Assembly (NCBI GenBank): GCA_020633895.1
Contig: JACKCT010000011.1
Span: 85,720-149,719 of the forward strand
Reading direction: 5' to 3'
DNA length: 64,000 nt
Source of the DNA: Deltaproteobacteria bacterium
GTDB taxonomy: Bacteria; Lernaellota; Lernaellaia; JACKCT01
Shown here: one piece after another, positions 55,339-62,798 of the stretch
Layout of the letters: each line of letters starts with the position of its first letter
Position numbering within the stretch: the stretch's first letter is position 1
Program-made: the position numbers and the translations under genes
Notes under the pieces: generated by a model
What the model was told of the DNA's origin: nothing
What the model saw: the letters and a program-made list of their open reading frames with translations, nothing else
The model's database searches: none

Positions 55339-55680
55339 TTACCCGATCGCGTCCGAGCCGGTTTCGCCGGTCCGAATGCGCACCGTTTCCTCAACCGGGA
55401 GGACAATGATCTTTCCGTCGCCGATGTTACCGGTGCGGGCCCCCTTGACGATGGCGTCGATGGTGGGTTGCACGAAGTCGTCGTTGACGGCGATCTCCAG
55501 GCGGACCTTCTTGAGCAGGTTCACTTCCGTGTCCACGCCGCGATAGGTCTCGTGGTAGCCTTTCTGTTGACCGCAGCCCAGGGCGTTGGTCACGGAGAGT
55601 TTGAAGATCTTGGCGGCGTACAGAGATTGCTTCACCGCGGTCAGCTTTTCCGGCTGGATGTAGGCGATAATCAGTTTCAT
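55339..55680 (-). CDS. glnK: P-II nitrogen regulatory protein (GlnB/GlnK)
   Basis: A 113-residue P-II protein with normal length and the end [15 protein letters not shown]. In the T-loop ([20 protein letters not shown]) the residue aligned with uridylylation site Tyr51 is Thr51 (RGVDT instead of RGAEY), while Tyr46 is kept; position 38 is Gln rather than Arg. Control by GlnD-type uridylylation is therefore unlikely, but ATP/ADP and 2-oxoglutarate sensing may remain. It follows amt by 12 bases and should plug the Amt channel when nitrogen is replete. Confidence 0.95.
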   Translation of the reverse strand: MKLIIAYIQPEKLTAVKQSLYAAKIFKLSVTNALGCGQQKGYHETYRGVDTEVNLLKKVRLEIAVNDDFVQPTIDAIVKGARTGNIGDGKIIVLPVEETVRIRTGETGSDAIG

Positions 55681-55692
55681 TGGTGTCCCCTC

Positions 55693-56967
55693 CTACTCGT
55701 TCGCAAAGATTTGGAAGCCGGAGTAGGACTCCATGCCGTGTTCGCCGATATCCAAACCGCGCAGCTCTTCGTCCGCCTCAACCCGCAGGCCGATGGTCTG
55801 CTTGATGATGAAGAAGACCAGACCCATGGCCACCATGGTGAAGATGGTGCAGGCCACGCTGCCGATGGCTTGGATGCCCAGTTGGGCCACGCCGCCGCCG
55901 TTGAACAGGCCGTCGTTGGGCAGGCCCAGAGCCTTCTGGCCCCAGATGCCGACCGCCAACGTTCCCCAGACACCGCAGATACCGTGAACCGAGACGGCGC
56001 CGACGGGATCGTCGATCTTCAGCTTGTCGAACAGTCCCACCGAGAAGACCACGATGACGCCGGCGATCACGCCGATCAGCATGGCCGCCGTCGGAGAGAC
56101 GAAGGCGCACGGAGCCGTGATGCCGACCAGGCCGGCCAGGGCGCCGTTGAGGGACATGGACAGATCCGGCTTACCGAATTTGATCCACACGGTGATCATC
56201 GCGCCGATCGCGCCGGTCGCCGCCGCCAGGGACGTGTTGACCGAGATCAGGCTGATGGCCGCGCCGTCGCCGACGGCCAGATTGGAGCCGGCGTTGAATC
56301 CGAACCAACCGAACCACAGCAGGAACACGCCCAGGGACGCGATCGGAATGTTGTGGCCGGGAATGACGTTGGGCGTGCCGTCGGACTTGAACTTGCCGAT
56401 GCGCGGTCCCAGGAAGATGGCGCCCATCAGACCGGCCCAGCCGCCCGTGGCATGCACGACCGTGGAACCGGCAAAGTCAAAGAAGCCCATTTCGGCCAGC
56501 CAGCCGCCGCCCCAGATCCAGTGCCCGACGATCGGGTAGACCACGGCGGAGATGATGGCGGAGTAAATCAGATACGCGCTGAACTTGATGCGTTCGGCCA
56601 CCGCACCGGAAACGATCGTGGCCGCGGTTCCGCAGAAGACCACCTGGAAAATCCAGAAGGCCAGCAGCGGAAGGCCGGTGGGGTTGTTGGTCCCCTCGAC
56701 CATCATGAAGCCGCTCGTCCCGATGAAGGGAGTGCCCGTGCCGAACATGAATGCGTAACCGCAGACGAAAAACAGAACGGACGCCAAGCAGAAGTCCATC
56801 AGGTTTTTCATCATGATGTTGACGGCGTTCTTCGCTCTGGTGAAACCGGATTCCACCATGGCGAAGCCCGCCTGCATCAGGAACACAAGTACGGCTGCGA
56901 CCAGCACCCATACCGTGTCCAGGCCGACGCCAATGTCGGCGATTTTTTGGGTCATTTCTGGATCCAT
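55693..56967 (-). CDS. amt: Ammonium transporter Amt
   Basis: A 424-residue inner-membrane protein with eleven hydrophobic segments. Signatures: GFAMVESGFTRAKNAVNIMM, FDFAGSTVVHATGGWAGLMG with the first pore histidine, FNAGSNLAVGDGAAI, and GAVSVHGICGVWGTLAVGIW with the second. The C-terminal tail (DEELRGLDIGEHGMESYSGF) is the conserved GlnK-interacting region. There is no obvious long signal peptide. It is followed by glnK at 12 bases and preceded by a small membrane protein gene 127 bases upstream. Confidence 0.97.
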   Translation of the reverse strand: MDPEMTQKIADIGVGLDTVWVLVAAVLVFLMQAGFAMVESGFTRAKNAVNIMMKNLMDFCLASVLFFVCGYAFMFGTGTPFIGTSGFMMVEGTNNPTGLPLLAFWIFQVVFCGTAATIVSGAVAERIKFSAYLIYSAIISAVVYPIVGHWIWGGGWLAEMGFFDFAGSTVVHATGGWAGLMGAIFLGPRIGKFKSDGTPNVIPGHNIPIASLGVFLLWFGWFGFNAGSNLAVGDGAAISLISVNTSLAAATGAIGAMITVWIKFGKPDLSMSLNGALAGLVGITAPCAFVSPTAAMLIGVIAGVIVVFSVGLFDKLKIDDPVGAVSVHGICGVWGTLAVGIWGQKALGLPNDGLFNGGGVAQLGIQAIGSVACTIFTMVAMGLVFFIIKQTIGLRVEADEELRGLDIGEHGMESYSGFQIFANE

Positions 56968-57094
56968 ACGACCTCCTCTTTCCTCTTAGCTTCGGGGGTT
57001 CATCTTGGGCGAAATTCCGAACCGGTCTTGTCGCGTGCGGCCCCGAACATCCGCTTGCGCGCAAGGTGCCGATCCGGCATCCATCGATGAAGCT

Positions 57095-57220
57095 TTAGTC
57101 CGTTTCCTTGATCAGCGCGAAATCCAGCAGACTTTCCACCAGCAACAGCCCCTGCGTCATAATCAGGGCGGTCATGGCGGTCAGAAAGATCGAAAGGATT
57201 TCGAGACTGACGTCGGTCAT
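57095..57220 (-). CDS. Small single-helix membrane protein upstream of amt
   Basis: A 41-residue peptide beginning MTDVSLEILSIFLTAMTALI with one transmembrane helix and a charged end (SLLDFALIKETD). The start at 57220 has GGAG seven bases upstream. It lies directly ahead of amt on the same strand and after the paired palindromes at 57357-57400, so it is probably the first gene of the amt-glnK transcript. It resembles no family I know; it could modulate Amt. Confidence 0.5.
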   Translation of the reverse strand: MTDVSLEILSIFLTAMTALIMTQGLLLVESLLDFALIKETD

Positions 57221-57356
57221 GGCTGGCTCCAATCGAATCGTTCGCGGTACGGGCGCTTGATGTGCGAGACGCGTGCCAAGACGCAAAGCGACTCGTAAGC
57301 CATTGAATTTATTGAAGTGAGGAAAATGAGGGGATGGAAGAACACCCGACAAGCGT

Positions 57357-57400
57357 CTACAAAATTGTAAATCTAATGCACGTCATTTACATTTTTGTAA
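57357..57400. promoter_or_regulatory. Paired palindromic operators upstream of the amt unit
   Basis: Two 14-base boxes of form TTACA-N4-TGTAA: CTACAAAATTGTAA (57357-57370) and TTACATTTTTGTAA (57387-57400). Their starts are 30 bases apart, about three helical turns. They lie about 140-180 bases upstream of the small membrane protein gene in AT-rich sequence. The half-site spacing is like CRP/FNR-family sites but the bases match no consensus I can name. The same region separates this unit from the UbiA gene. Confidence 0.5.
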
Positions 57401-57542
57401 TCGCTGCCGAGAGTTATCCACAGCAAGCCGTGGCCGGCCTAATAATTCTATCGGCCGCGCCCTACAGATTCTCCAGGAAATAATGGAAATATCCGGCCCA
57501 ATACCGGTCTCGACGCCGCCCCGGTCAACCGGACAAGGGGGG

Positions 57543-58436
57543 TCAATGATAGATGAGGACCACCACCGCGACGAACCAAAGAGCCATATTGATCAAAATC
57601 GGCTTATCCGAGATCAATACCCGGCTCGGCGACCCGCCCTCCTCCTTCTGATGCACCAGATAGAGGTAGCGGAAGATGCCGTAGATGACAAAGGGGATCG
57701 TCAGCGGCAGCTTGTCGGTGCCGAACTTGGCCACGGTCTGCGGGTCGAGGGTGTAGAGACTGTAGGCAATCACGGTGCTCGCCGTGACCACCGCGATCAT
57801 CTGGTCGAGGAAATAGGGGCTGTACTCTTCCAGGATCTTGCGGTGCTCCCCGGCCCCGGTGTTGAGCAGCGTCAACTCGTGACGCCGCTTGCCGAACCCC
57901 AGGAAGAGCGCCAGCAGCGTCGTGCAGACGATAATCCACATGCTCACCGGCACGTCGATGATCGCCACCCCCGCCAACACCCGAAGCACAAAACCCGCCG
58001 CGATGCATCCCACGTCCAGGATGACCACATGCTTCAGATGCAGCGTGTAAGCCACCTGCAGCAGCAGATAGACCACGCCCACGGCGAAAAAGTCGAAGCC
58101 GACGGTCGTCGTGACGATATTCAACGCCAGCGACAACCCCAGCCCGGCGATCACCAGCATCAGCGCCGCTCGCCGGGCCGCCGCCTCCGACAACTCCCCC
58201 GACGCGATCGGCCGCAGGCGTTTGGTGGGATGCCTCCGGTCGTTGTCCTTGTCCCGAAGGTCGTTGAACAGATAAACCGCGCCCGACAACAGGCAGAACA
58301 CGACGAAGCCGCCGCCGACGGCGATCACATCGCGCACGTTGGAGAGATTTCCGGAAAAGACGAGGGCCGGAAAGACCATGAAGTTCTTGATCCACTGTCG
58401 GGGGCGCATCGCCTTGACGATCAAGGACATTTTCAC
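57543..58436 (-). CDS. UbiA-family prenyltransferase, DPPR-synthase-like
   Basis: A 297-residue protein with about eight to nine hydrophobic helices. The first substrate motif NDLRDKDNDRRHPTKRLRPI (residues 58-77) and the second region YTLHLKHVVILDVGCIAAGF, followed by VLR, match decaprenyl-phosphate 5-phosphoribosyltransferase (mycobacterial Rv3806c type), which transfers 5-phosphoribose from PRPP to a polyprenyl phosphate. Its product is normally epimerised to the arabinose donor DPA. The partner epimerase genes are not in this window. It stands alone between two intergenic regions. Confidence 0.82.
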   Translation of the reverse strand: MKMSLIVKAMRPRQWIKNFMVFPALVFSGNLSNVRDVIAVGGGFVVFCLLSGAVYLFNDLRDKDNDRRHPTKRLRPIASGELSEAAARRAALMLVIAGLGLSLALNIVTTTVGFDFFAVGVVYLLLQVAYTLHLKHVVILDVGCIAAGFVLRVLAGVAIIDVPVSMWIIVCTTLLALFLGFGKRRHELTLLNTGAGEHRKILEEYSPYFLDQMIAVVTASTVIAYSLYTLDPQTVAKFGTDKLPLTIPFVIYGIFRYLYLVHQKEEGGSPSRVLISDKPILINMALWFVAVVVLIYH

Positions 58437-58558
58437 GGTCGACCTCGGCGCTGATCGTTTGCGCGGCGATGCTAACCGGGCCCCGCCGACCGGTCAAGAA
58501 ACGCCCGGGCGCCGACTCGTTCCGGCCCCTTCGACCATCCACCGGAACATCCACATTT

Positions 58559-58643
58559 TTATCCACATGGCGAGGCCGCCCTAACATCTTGATTTTTCGA
58601 GAATCCCCCATAAGATGACTCGGCCATGGGCCGGTTATCCACA
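58559..58643 (+). promoter_or_regulatory. Two perfect DnaA boxes
   Basis: TTATCCACA at 58559-58567 and at 58635-58643, same orientation, 76 bases apart, flanking AT-richer sequence (AACATCTTGATTTTTCGAGA). A third perfect box lies at 57414-57422. The second box overlaps the start region of the following lipoprotein gene. The role, whether DnaA titration, regulation or an origin, is unknown. Confidence 0.45.
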
Positions 58644-59927
58644 GACCGGAATCGCCTTGGGGGAGGCCGATTCGGGGGGTACACGCTTGCGATCGTCTTG
58701 CTGACGACCGTGGTGTGGGCCTGTTCCCGCGATCAGGTTCCGCCGCCGCCCGCGCCGGTGGAAGAGGCCTCGCCCACGCCCACGCCGTCCATGCCCTTGC
58801 CCGGCACCTCCACGCCGGCCACGCCCGCCAATCCCGACGACACCGCGACGAGCGAAGAGACGCCGTTTTCCTACGTCATCTACAACGCCTATCTGGTCGA
58901 CCCGGACATCAATCCGGTGGGCGTGGCCAAGACGCGGGAGAAGGGCATCCGCCTGTTTGTCCGCGGGCGCCTTCGCAACAACACGGATCGGGTCATCTAC
59001 CGCGCCGGGGTGTTCGGCAAGCTGGTCGTGAACTTCGATAAGAACGTGAAGCTCGAAAAGCATTCGGGCGGCCTGGGCTTCGACCCGGCGATCACCAGTT
59101 CCAACCCCTGGCGTCCCGGCACCTGGCGGGATTTTTCCATCACCACCCGCGCCTTCGACCCCATCTACCGCGAGTTCGATCCCAAGACGATCACCGGCGT
59201 CATCTCCCTGGAGGCCAAGGACCCCCTCGACTACACCTTCAAGGACGAGATCGGGCGACTGCGTCCGATGTGGGAGACGCTGTTCGGCGCCGTCGTCGCG
59301 TCCACGGTGCAGATGAACGAGGACACCACGGTCGAATACGGCCCCAATCGCACGCGCACCAACCTGAAGGAAAACGACGAGGTGGAGTTGGTCGCCCAGC
59401 AGGGGGCGGCGTACCTGGCGCTCAAGGATGGCTTGATCGCCGGGTGGATCCCCGAGGCGGAGCTGCGCATCCAGCAGTATCAGCAGATGTACCCGGACAT
59501 TCCCCTGCGCACCTTTCCGATGATCGCCACCGTGCCGGGGAAGATCCGCATTACCGCGCTGGACTACCTCTACGAGACGGCCCACGACGGCCTCCCCGCG
59601 CGGGAGGAGGGCTACATGGCCCTCAAGGTGCAGATCCAAAGCTTGGCCGAGCGCCAGACCTTTACCGTCAGCCCGGACGATTTCTGGATCGATCAAGGCA
59701 GCGGGCGCTTCGCCGAGGGCTTTGACAACGTGAAGAATGTCGAAGGCGCTCTGCCGGACAACACACGCCTGGCCCCCGGCGAGGAAGTGACGGGATGGAT
59801 CTTCATCCCCCGCCGCCCCGACGGCTGGCCCTTCGCCCTGGTCTTCCAGACGCGCGGCGACGACCCGGCCCACATCATGCTCCTACCCGCGGTCGGCCGA
59901 CGGACCTCGGAGACGGACGAGCCCTAG
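58626..59927 (+). CDS. Lipoprotein with SH3-like and DUF4352-like domains
   Basis: A 433-residue protein with signal and lipobox (AIVLLTTVVWAC). A Pro/Thr-rich linker (PTPTPSMPLPGTSTPATPAN) follows, then a beta domain. Next comes an SH3-like stretch (EVELVAQQGAAYLALKDGLI, AGWIPEAEL), and a C-terminal immunoglobulin-like part with the DUF4352 pattern (QTFTVSPDDFWIDQGSGRFA ... LAPGEEVTGWIFIPR). It is probably an envelope protein of structural or binding role. The start at 58626 overlaps a DnaA box. Confidence 0.7.
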   Translation: MGRLSTDRNRLGGGRFGGYTLAIVLLTTVVWACSRDQVPPPPAPVEEASPTPTPSMPLPGTSTPATPANPDDTATSEETPFSYVIYNAYLVDPDINPVGVAKTREKGIRLFVRGRLRNNTDRVIYRAGVFGKLVVNFDKNVKLEKHSGGLGFDPAITSSNPWRPGTWRDFSITTRAFDPIYREFDPKTITGVISLEAKDPLDYTFKDEIGRLRPMWETLFGAVVASTVQMNEDTTVEYGPNRTRTNLKENDEVELVAQQGAAYLALKDGLIAGWIPEAELRIQQYQQMYPDIPLRTFPMIATVPGKIRITALDYLYETAHDGLPAREEGYMALKVQIQSLAERQTFTVSPDDFWIDQGSGRFAEGFDNVKNVEGALPDNTRLAPGEEVTGWIFIPRRPDGWPFALVFQTRGDDPAHIMLLPAVGRRTSETDEP

Positions 59928-59949
59928 CATTCATCCCCGCGCCCGCGTC

Positions 59950-60145
59950 CGTCCGAGCCGCGACCATGCCCGTCAGAGCCCCGAACGGTAGTGAGGGGTC
60001 AACTCGAACGTTGTTCGAAACGATCCCGACCCAACGGAGCCGCGAACCGTAGTGAGCGGTTGGCTTCGTCTGTTCGCAAATCGCGTATTCTTTGCGGCTT
60101 CGACACGCTCGACGACCCCGCGCTAACGCTTGGGGCTCTGTCATG
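59950..60145. repeat. Composite repeat island (families B and D)
   Basis: A short family B unit (CAGAGCCCCGAACGGTAGTG plus AGGGG, 59972-59998), module D (AACTCGAACGTTGTTCGAAA plus CGATCCCGAC, 60001-60030), another short B unit (GGAGCCGCGAACCGTAGTGA plus GCGGTTGG, 60037-60064) and an inverted remnant (GCTAACGCTTGGGGCTCTG, 60121-60139). It occupies the 322-base gap before the methyltransferase gene. No gene is seen. Confidence 0.65.
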
Positions 60146-60249
60146 TCGGAATCGTCTCCAACAACACACCCGTCACCCGCTCGCTCCCACATGACAAGAC
60201 CCCACACCGGTGGCATCATCCGTCGTGCAACGACATTCCGCGAGGACCC

Positions 60250-60858
60250 ATGAAACTCAACGCCTACGAAAAGATGATGGTCAACAACCCCGTCCGGGCC
60301 CGCATGGTCGAACGCAACCTGCGGACGCTGCGCCGCTGGCTGCCCGAGCACCGCTTCGACGAGGTGTTGGAGATCGGCTGCGGCTTCGGCTCCGGCGTGC
60401 TGGCCATCGACAGGACGCTCCGCCCCAAATCCATCACCGCTTTCGATTTGGACGAAGACATGGTCGACCTGGCCCGCAAGCGCACCGCCAAAGCCGAGGC
60501 CCGCACTGAACTGCTGGTGGCCGACGGCGAGCACATGCCCTTTGACGACGGCCGCTTCGACCTGGCCGTGGAGATGACGATCTTCCACCACATCCCCGAC
60601 TGGCGCGCCGCTATCCGCGAAACGGCCCGATGCCTGCGTCCGGGAGGCGTGTTCTATTTCGAGGATCTGACGCGCCCGTTCTTCTACGAATCCGGACCGA
60701 TCTCCTGGGTCATGCTCAACTACACCGACCATCCCTGGGACACCATCCCCGACCGGGACGCCTTCGTCGCCGCCATGCAGCAATCCGGCCTGACCGTCCT
60801 GCGCCTGCGCGACAAATTCGTCCCCGGCTGGCTCGACGGCGTCGCGGTGAAAAGCTAG
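60250..60858 (+). CDS. Class I SAM-dependent methyltransferase
   Basis: A 202-residue enzyme with the Methyltransf_11 fold: motif I EVLEIGCGFGSGVLAID, the acidic ribose-binding residue in ITAFDLDEDMVDLAR, motif LLVADGEHMPFDDGRFDLAV, and RCLRPGGVFYFEDL. The small size suggests a free-standing small-molecule or lipid methyltransferase; the substrate is unknown. The start at 60250 follows GAGGACCC. It is followed by the SGNH hydrolase gene after 18 bases, so the two are likely co-transcribed. Confidence 0.88.
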   Translation: MKLNAYEKMMVNNPVRARMVERNLRTLRRWLPEHRFDEVLEIGCGFGSGVLAIDRTLRPKSITAFDLDEDMVDLARKRTAKAEARTELLVADGEHMPFDDGRFDLAVEMTIFHHIPDWRAAIRETARCLRPGGVFYFEDLTRPFFYESGPISWVMLNYTDHPWDTIPDRDAFVAAMQQSGLTVLRLRDKFVPGWLDGVAVKS

Positions 60859-60876
60859 GACAACGAGGGCATCCGT

Positions 60877-61923
60877 TTGAGCGGTTGGCGCAGGAGCGTA
60901 CGGCGGCATGGAGTCGGCAAGACGCTGGCGTTTTTTGTCGTCGCCCAAGTCATCGCGGCGGCCCTGGCAATCGTCGCCGTGGAAGCGACCGTGGGCGCCT
61001 ACCGCGAATATCAAATCCGCCACACGCCGATCGCCTATCAACGGATTTTTCGTCCCCCGTCCGACGCGATCACCGAGCGGCCGTTTCGCATCGCGACCAT
61101 CGGCGACTCCCACACCTGGGGCAAGGACGCGCCGCTGGGGCAGGGCTACCCGGACCACCTGGGCCGATTGATCGCCGCGGACCACCCGGATTTCCGATTC
61201 GAGATCGAAAACATCGCCCGCGCCGGACGCAATTCCTCCCAAATGCTCGCCAAATGGCGATTCCTCCTGAACACCATGCCCGGCGCGTTCGACCTGGCCA
61301 TCGTGTGCGTCGGCGCCAATAACCACCACAATCTGGACTTCGCCGGCGGGTTTGTCGCCGAGCGGGTCGACAAGCTGCCGCCGGAGAAAAAGCTGGCGTA
61401 CCTCCTGCAAAATTCCGGGACTTATCAGCTATCCAAGGCGGCCCGAGGGCGGCTGACGCAGTTGTTGGACGAGGACCGGGCCCAGTGGTCGGGGTGCGTT
61501 TTTTGCGAGGAGGACGAGCCGTTTTTGCGCCAGTGGCTGCGGTACGACCTGGAGCAGACCATCCAGGCCTCGTGGGAAAACTATGTGGATGTGGTGCTCC
61601 TGGGCTATGCCATCGACAAACCCTGGGTGCATCGGACCATGCGCGAAGTGGCGGCCGAGAAACACATCCTATTCGTCGACACCTATGCCCTGGGGCTGGA
61701 ACTGGACGGCACGTTCGACGAAAACCACCCGTTCATCGGCCCCACCTACCATCCGACCGCCGAGGGCTACTTTCGCGTGGCGAAGAACCTTTACGACCAT
61801 CTGCTCGACGCGAAGCTGTTGCCGTTCGACGAACCGCATTTGTCCGCCAAGGGGAGGGCATTCAAAGTGAAGAATCCAGCCACGGCCACGCATAATGCCG
61901 TCGTTGCCGAAGAACCGGGTTGA
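60877..61923 (+). CDS. Membrane-anchored SGNH/GDSL-like hydrolase
   Basis: A 348-residue protein from a TTG start at 60877 with GAGGG upstream. One N-terminal transmembrane segment (LAFFVVAQVIAAALAIVAVE) anchors a periplasmic SGNH domain. Block I has the nucleophile serine in IATIGDSHTWGKD, block III has the Asn in VCVGANNHHN, and block V is HPTAEGYFRVA with the catalytic His. Such enzymes often act as O-acetylesterases or acyltransferases on glycans or lipids. The C-terminal end abuts a family C repeat half. Confidence 0.82.
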   Translation: MSGWRRSVRRHGVGKTLAFFVVAQVIAAALAIVAVEATVGAYREYQIRHTPIAYQRIFRPPSDAITERPFRIATIGDSHTWGKDAPLGQGYPDHLGRLIAADHPDFRFEIENIARAGRNSSQMLAKWRFLLNTMPGAFDLAIVCVGANNHHNLDFAGGFVAERVDKLPPEKKLAYLLQNSGTYQLSKAARGRLTQLLDEDRAQWSGCVFCEEDEPFLRQWLRYDLEQTIQASWENYVDVVLLGYAIDKPWVHRTMREVAAEKHILFVDTYALGLELDGTFDENHPFIGPTYHPTAEGYFRVAKNLYDHLLDAKLLPFDEPHLSAKGRAFKVKNPATATHNAVVAEEPG

Positions 61924-61927
61924 ACCA

Positions 61928-61953
61928 AGATTCTTCGCTTGGCTCAGAATGAC
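61928..61953. repeat. Family C repeat, half element
   Basis: AGATTCTTCGCTTGGCTCAG plus AATGAC, the reverse complement of the family C left arm (GTCATTCTGAG...). It begins five bases after the SGNH gene stop, in front of an AT-rich stretch. Confidence 0.65.
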
Positions 61954-62075
61954 AATAATCGCTCTAGCCCCGCCGAAAAATCGCTCGAAAATTTTCTGAT
62001 ATTCCGATATATTAGCGCCTTCGTCCGCGGGTCGGCGGACCGGTGAATCTCGATCTTTACACGGGACATTTTCCC

Positions 62076-62555
62076 ATGCTCGACTACTACTGGCGCAAAA
62101 CGACGTTGGCGGAGCCGAACCGCCGGTTTTTCGGTGTGGGATTCCTCCTGCTCGCGATTCTGCGCCTGGGCTGGGGCCTGTACCTGCACATCTTCCTCAT
62201 GGCCCTGTTCCTGAAAACGGCCCACGGCCAGATTCCCTTCCCGGCCGCCATCAAATGGCATCTGATCTCCTACGCCACCGTGCCCTTGGTGCTGGCGGGC
62301 ATCGCGTTCGCCTTCATCGTCCGAGGGTTCACGAGGCGCTATTTCACGCTGATCGGGCTGGCGTTCCTGACCGCTTCGGTGGTGCATCCGATGGTGTTTT
62401 ACGGCTCGGGAGCGCCGTTTATCCCGCCGCGCCTGCTGACACCGTGGCTGGATTTGGGCCTCGTCGCCGCGTTCATCGCCGCCAAGGGCGCCTGGCCGAT
62501 CTGGAGCAAACCGCCCCTGCTCGCCGACGACACCGCGGAACAGACCGCGTCCTGA
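62076..62555 (+). CDS. Polytopic membrane protein of unknown function
   Basis: A 159-residue protein (ATG 62076, GGGA ten bases upstream; an in-frame GTG at 62043 is weaker). Four hydrophobic segments are visible: GVGFLLLAILRLGWGLYLHI, ISYATVPLVLAGIAFAFIV, YFTLIGLAFLTASVVHPMVF, LDLGLVAAFIAAKGAW. No family motif is recognised. It stands alone between a repeat half and the helicase gene. Confidence 0.6.
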   Translation: MLDYYWRKTTLAEPNRRFFGVGFLLLAILRLGWGLYLHIFLMALFLKTAHGQIPFPAAIKWHLISYATVPLVLAGIAFAFIVRGFTRRYFTLIGLAFLTASVVHPMVFYGSGAPFIPPRLLTPWLDLGLVAAFIAAKGAWPIWSKPPLLADDTAEQTAS

Positions 62556-62798
62556 CGAACCCCTTCCATCCCACAAAAATTCACGATTCCGAACGCATTT
62601 CGTCGCCGCCGTGGGCTGGAATTCGCCTCTTGTGCATGGGTGGACGCGGTCGGGCCGGGCCGTCCCCACGCAAGCTCACCCTTGCCGCGCGCAATTTGCT
62701 TGCGGTAATCTTAACCCCTTGTGCCGATCCGCCCTTCGCGGCCGACGACGGCAAAAGGGCGCCGGGACCGGCGTCGACATGACCGACTTGGGGCATAT

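Noticed and set aside
57420-57470. Possible sigma-54 promoter (GGCC...TTGC) before the amt unit
   Set aside because: The GG and GC elements are 9 bases apart, not the required 10, and the left half is a poor match.
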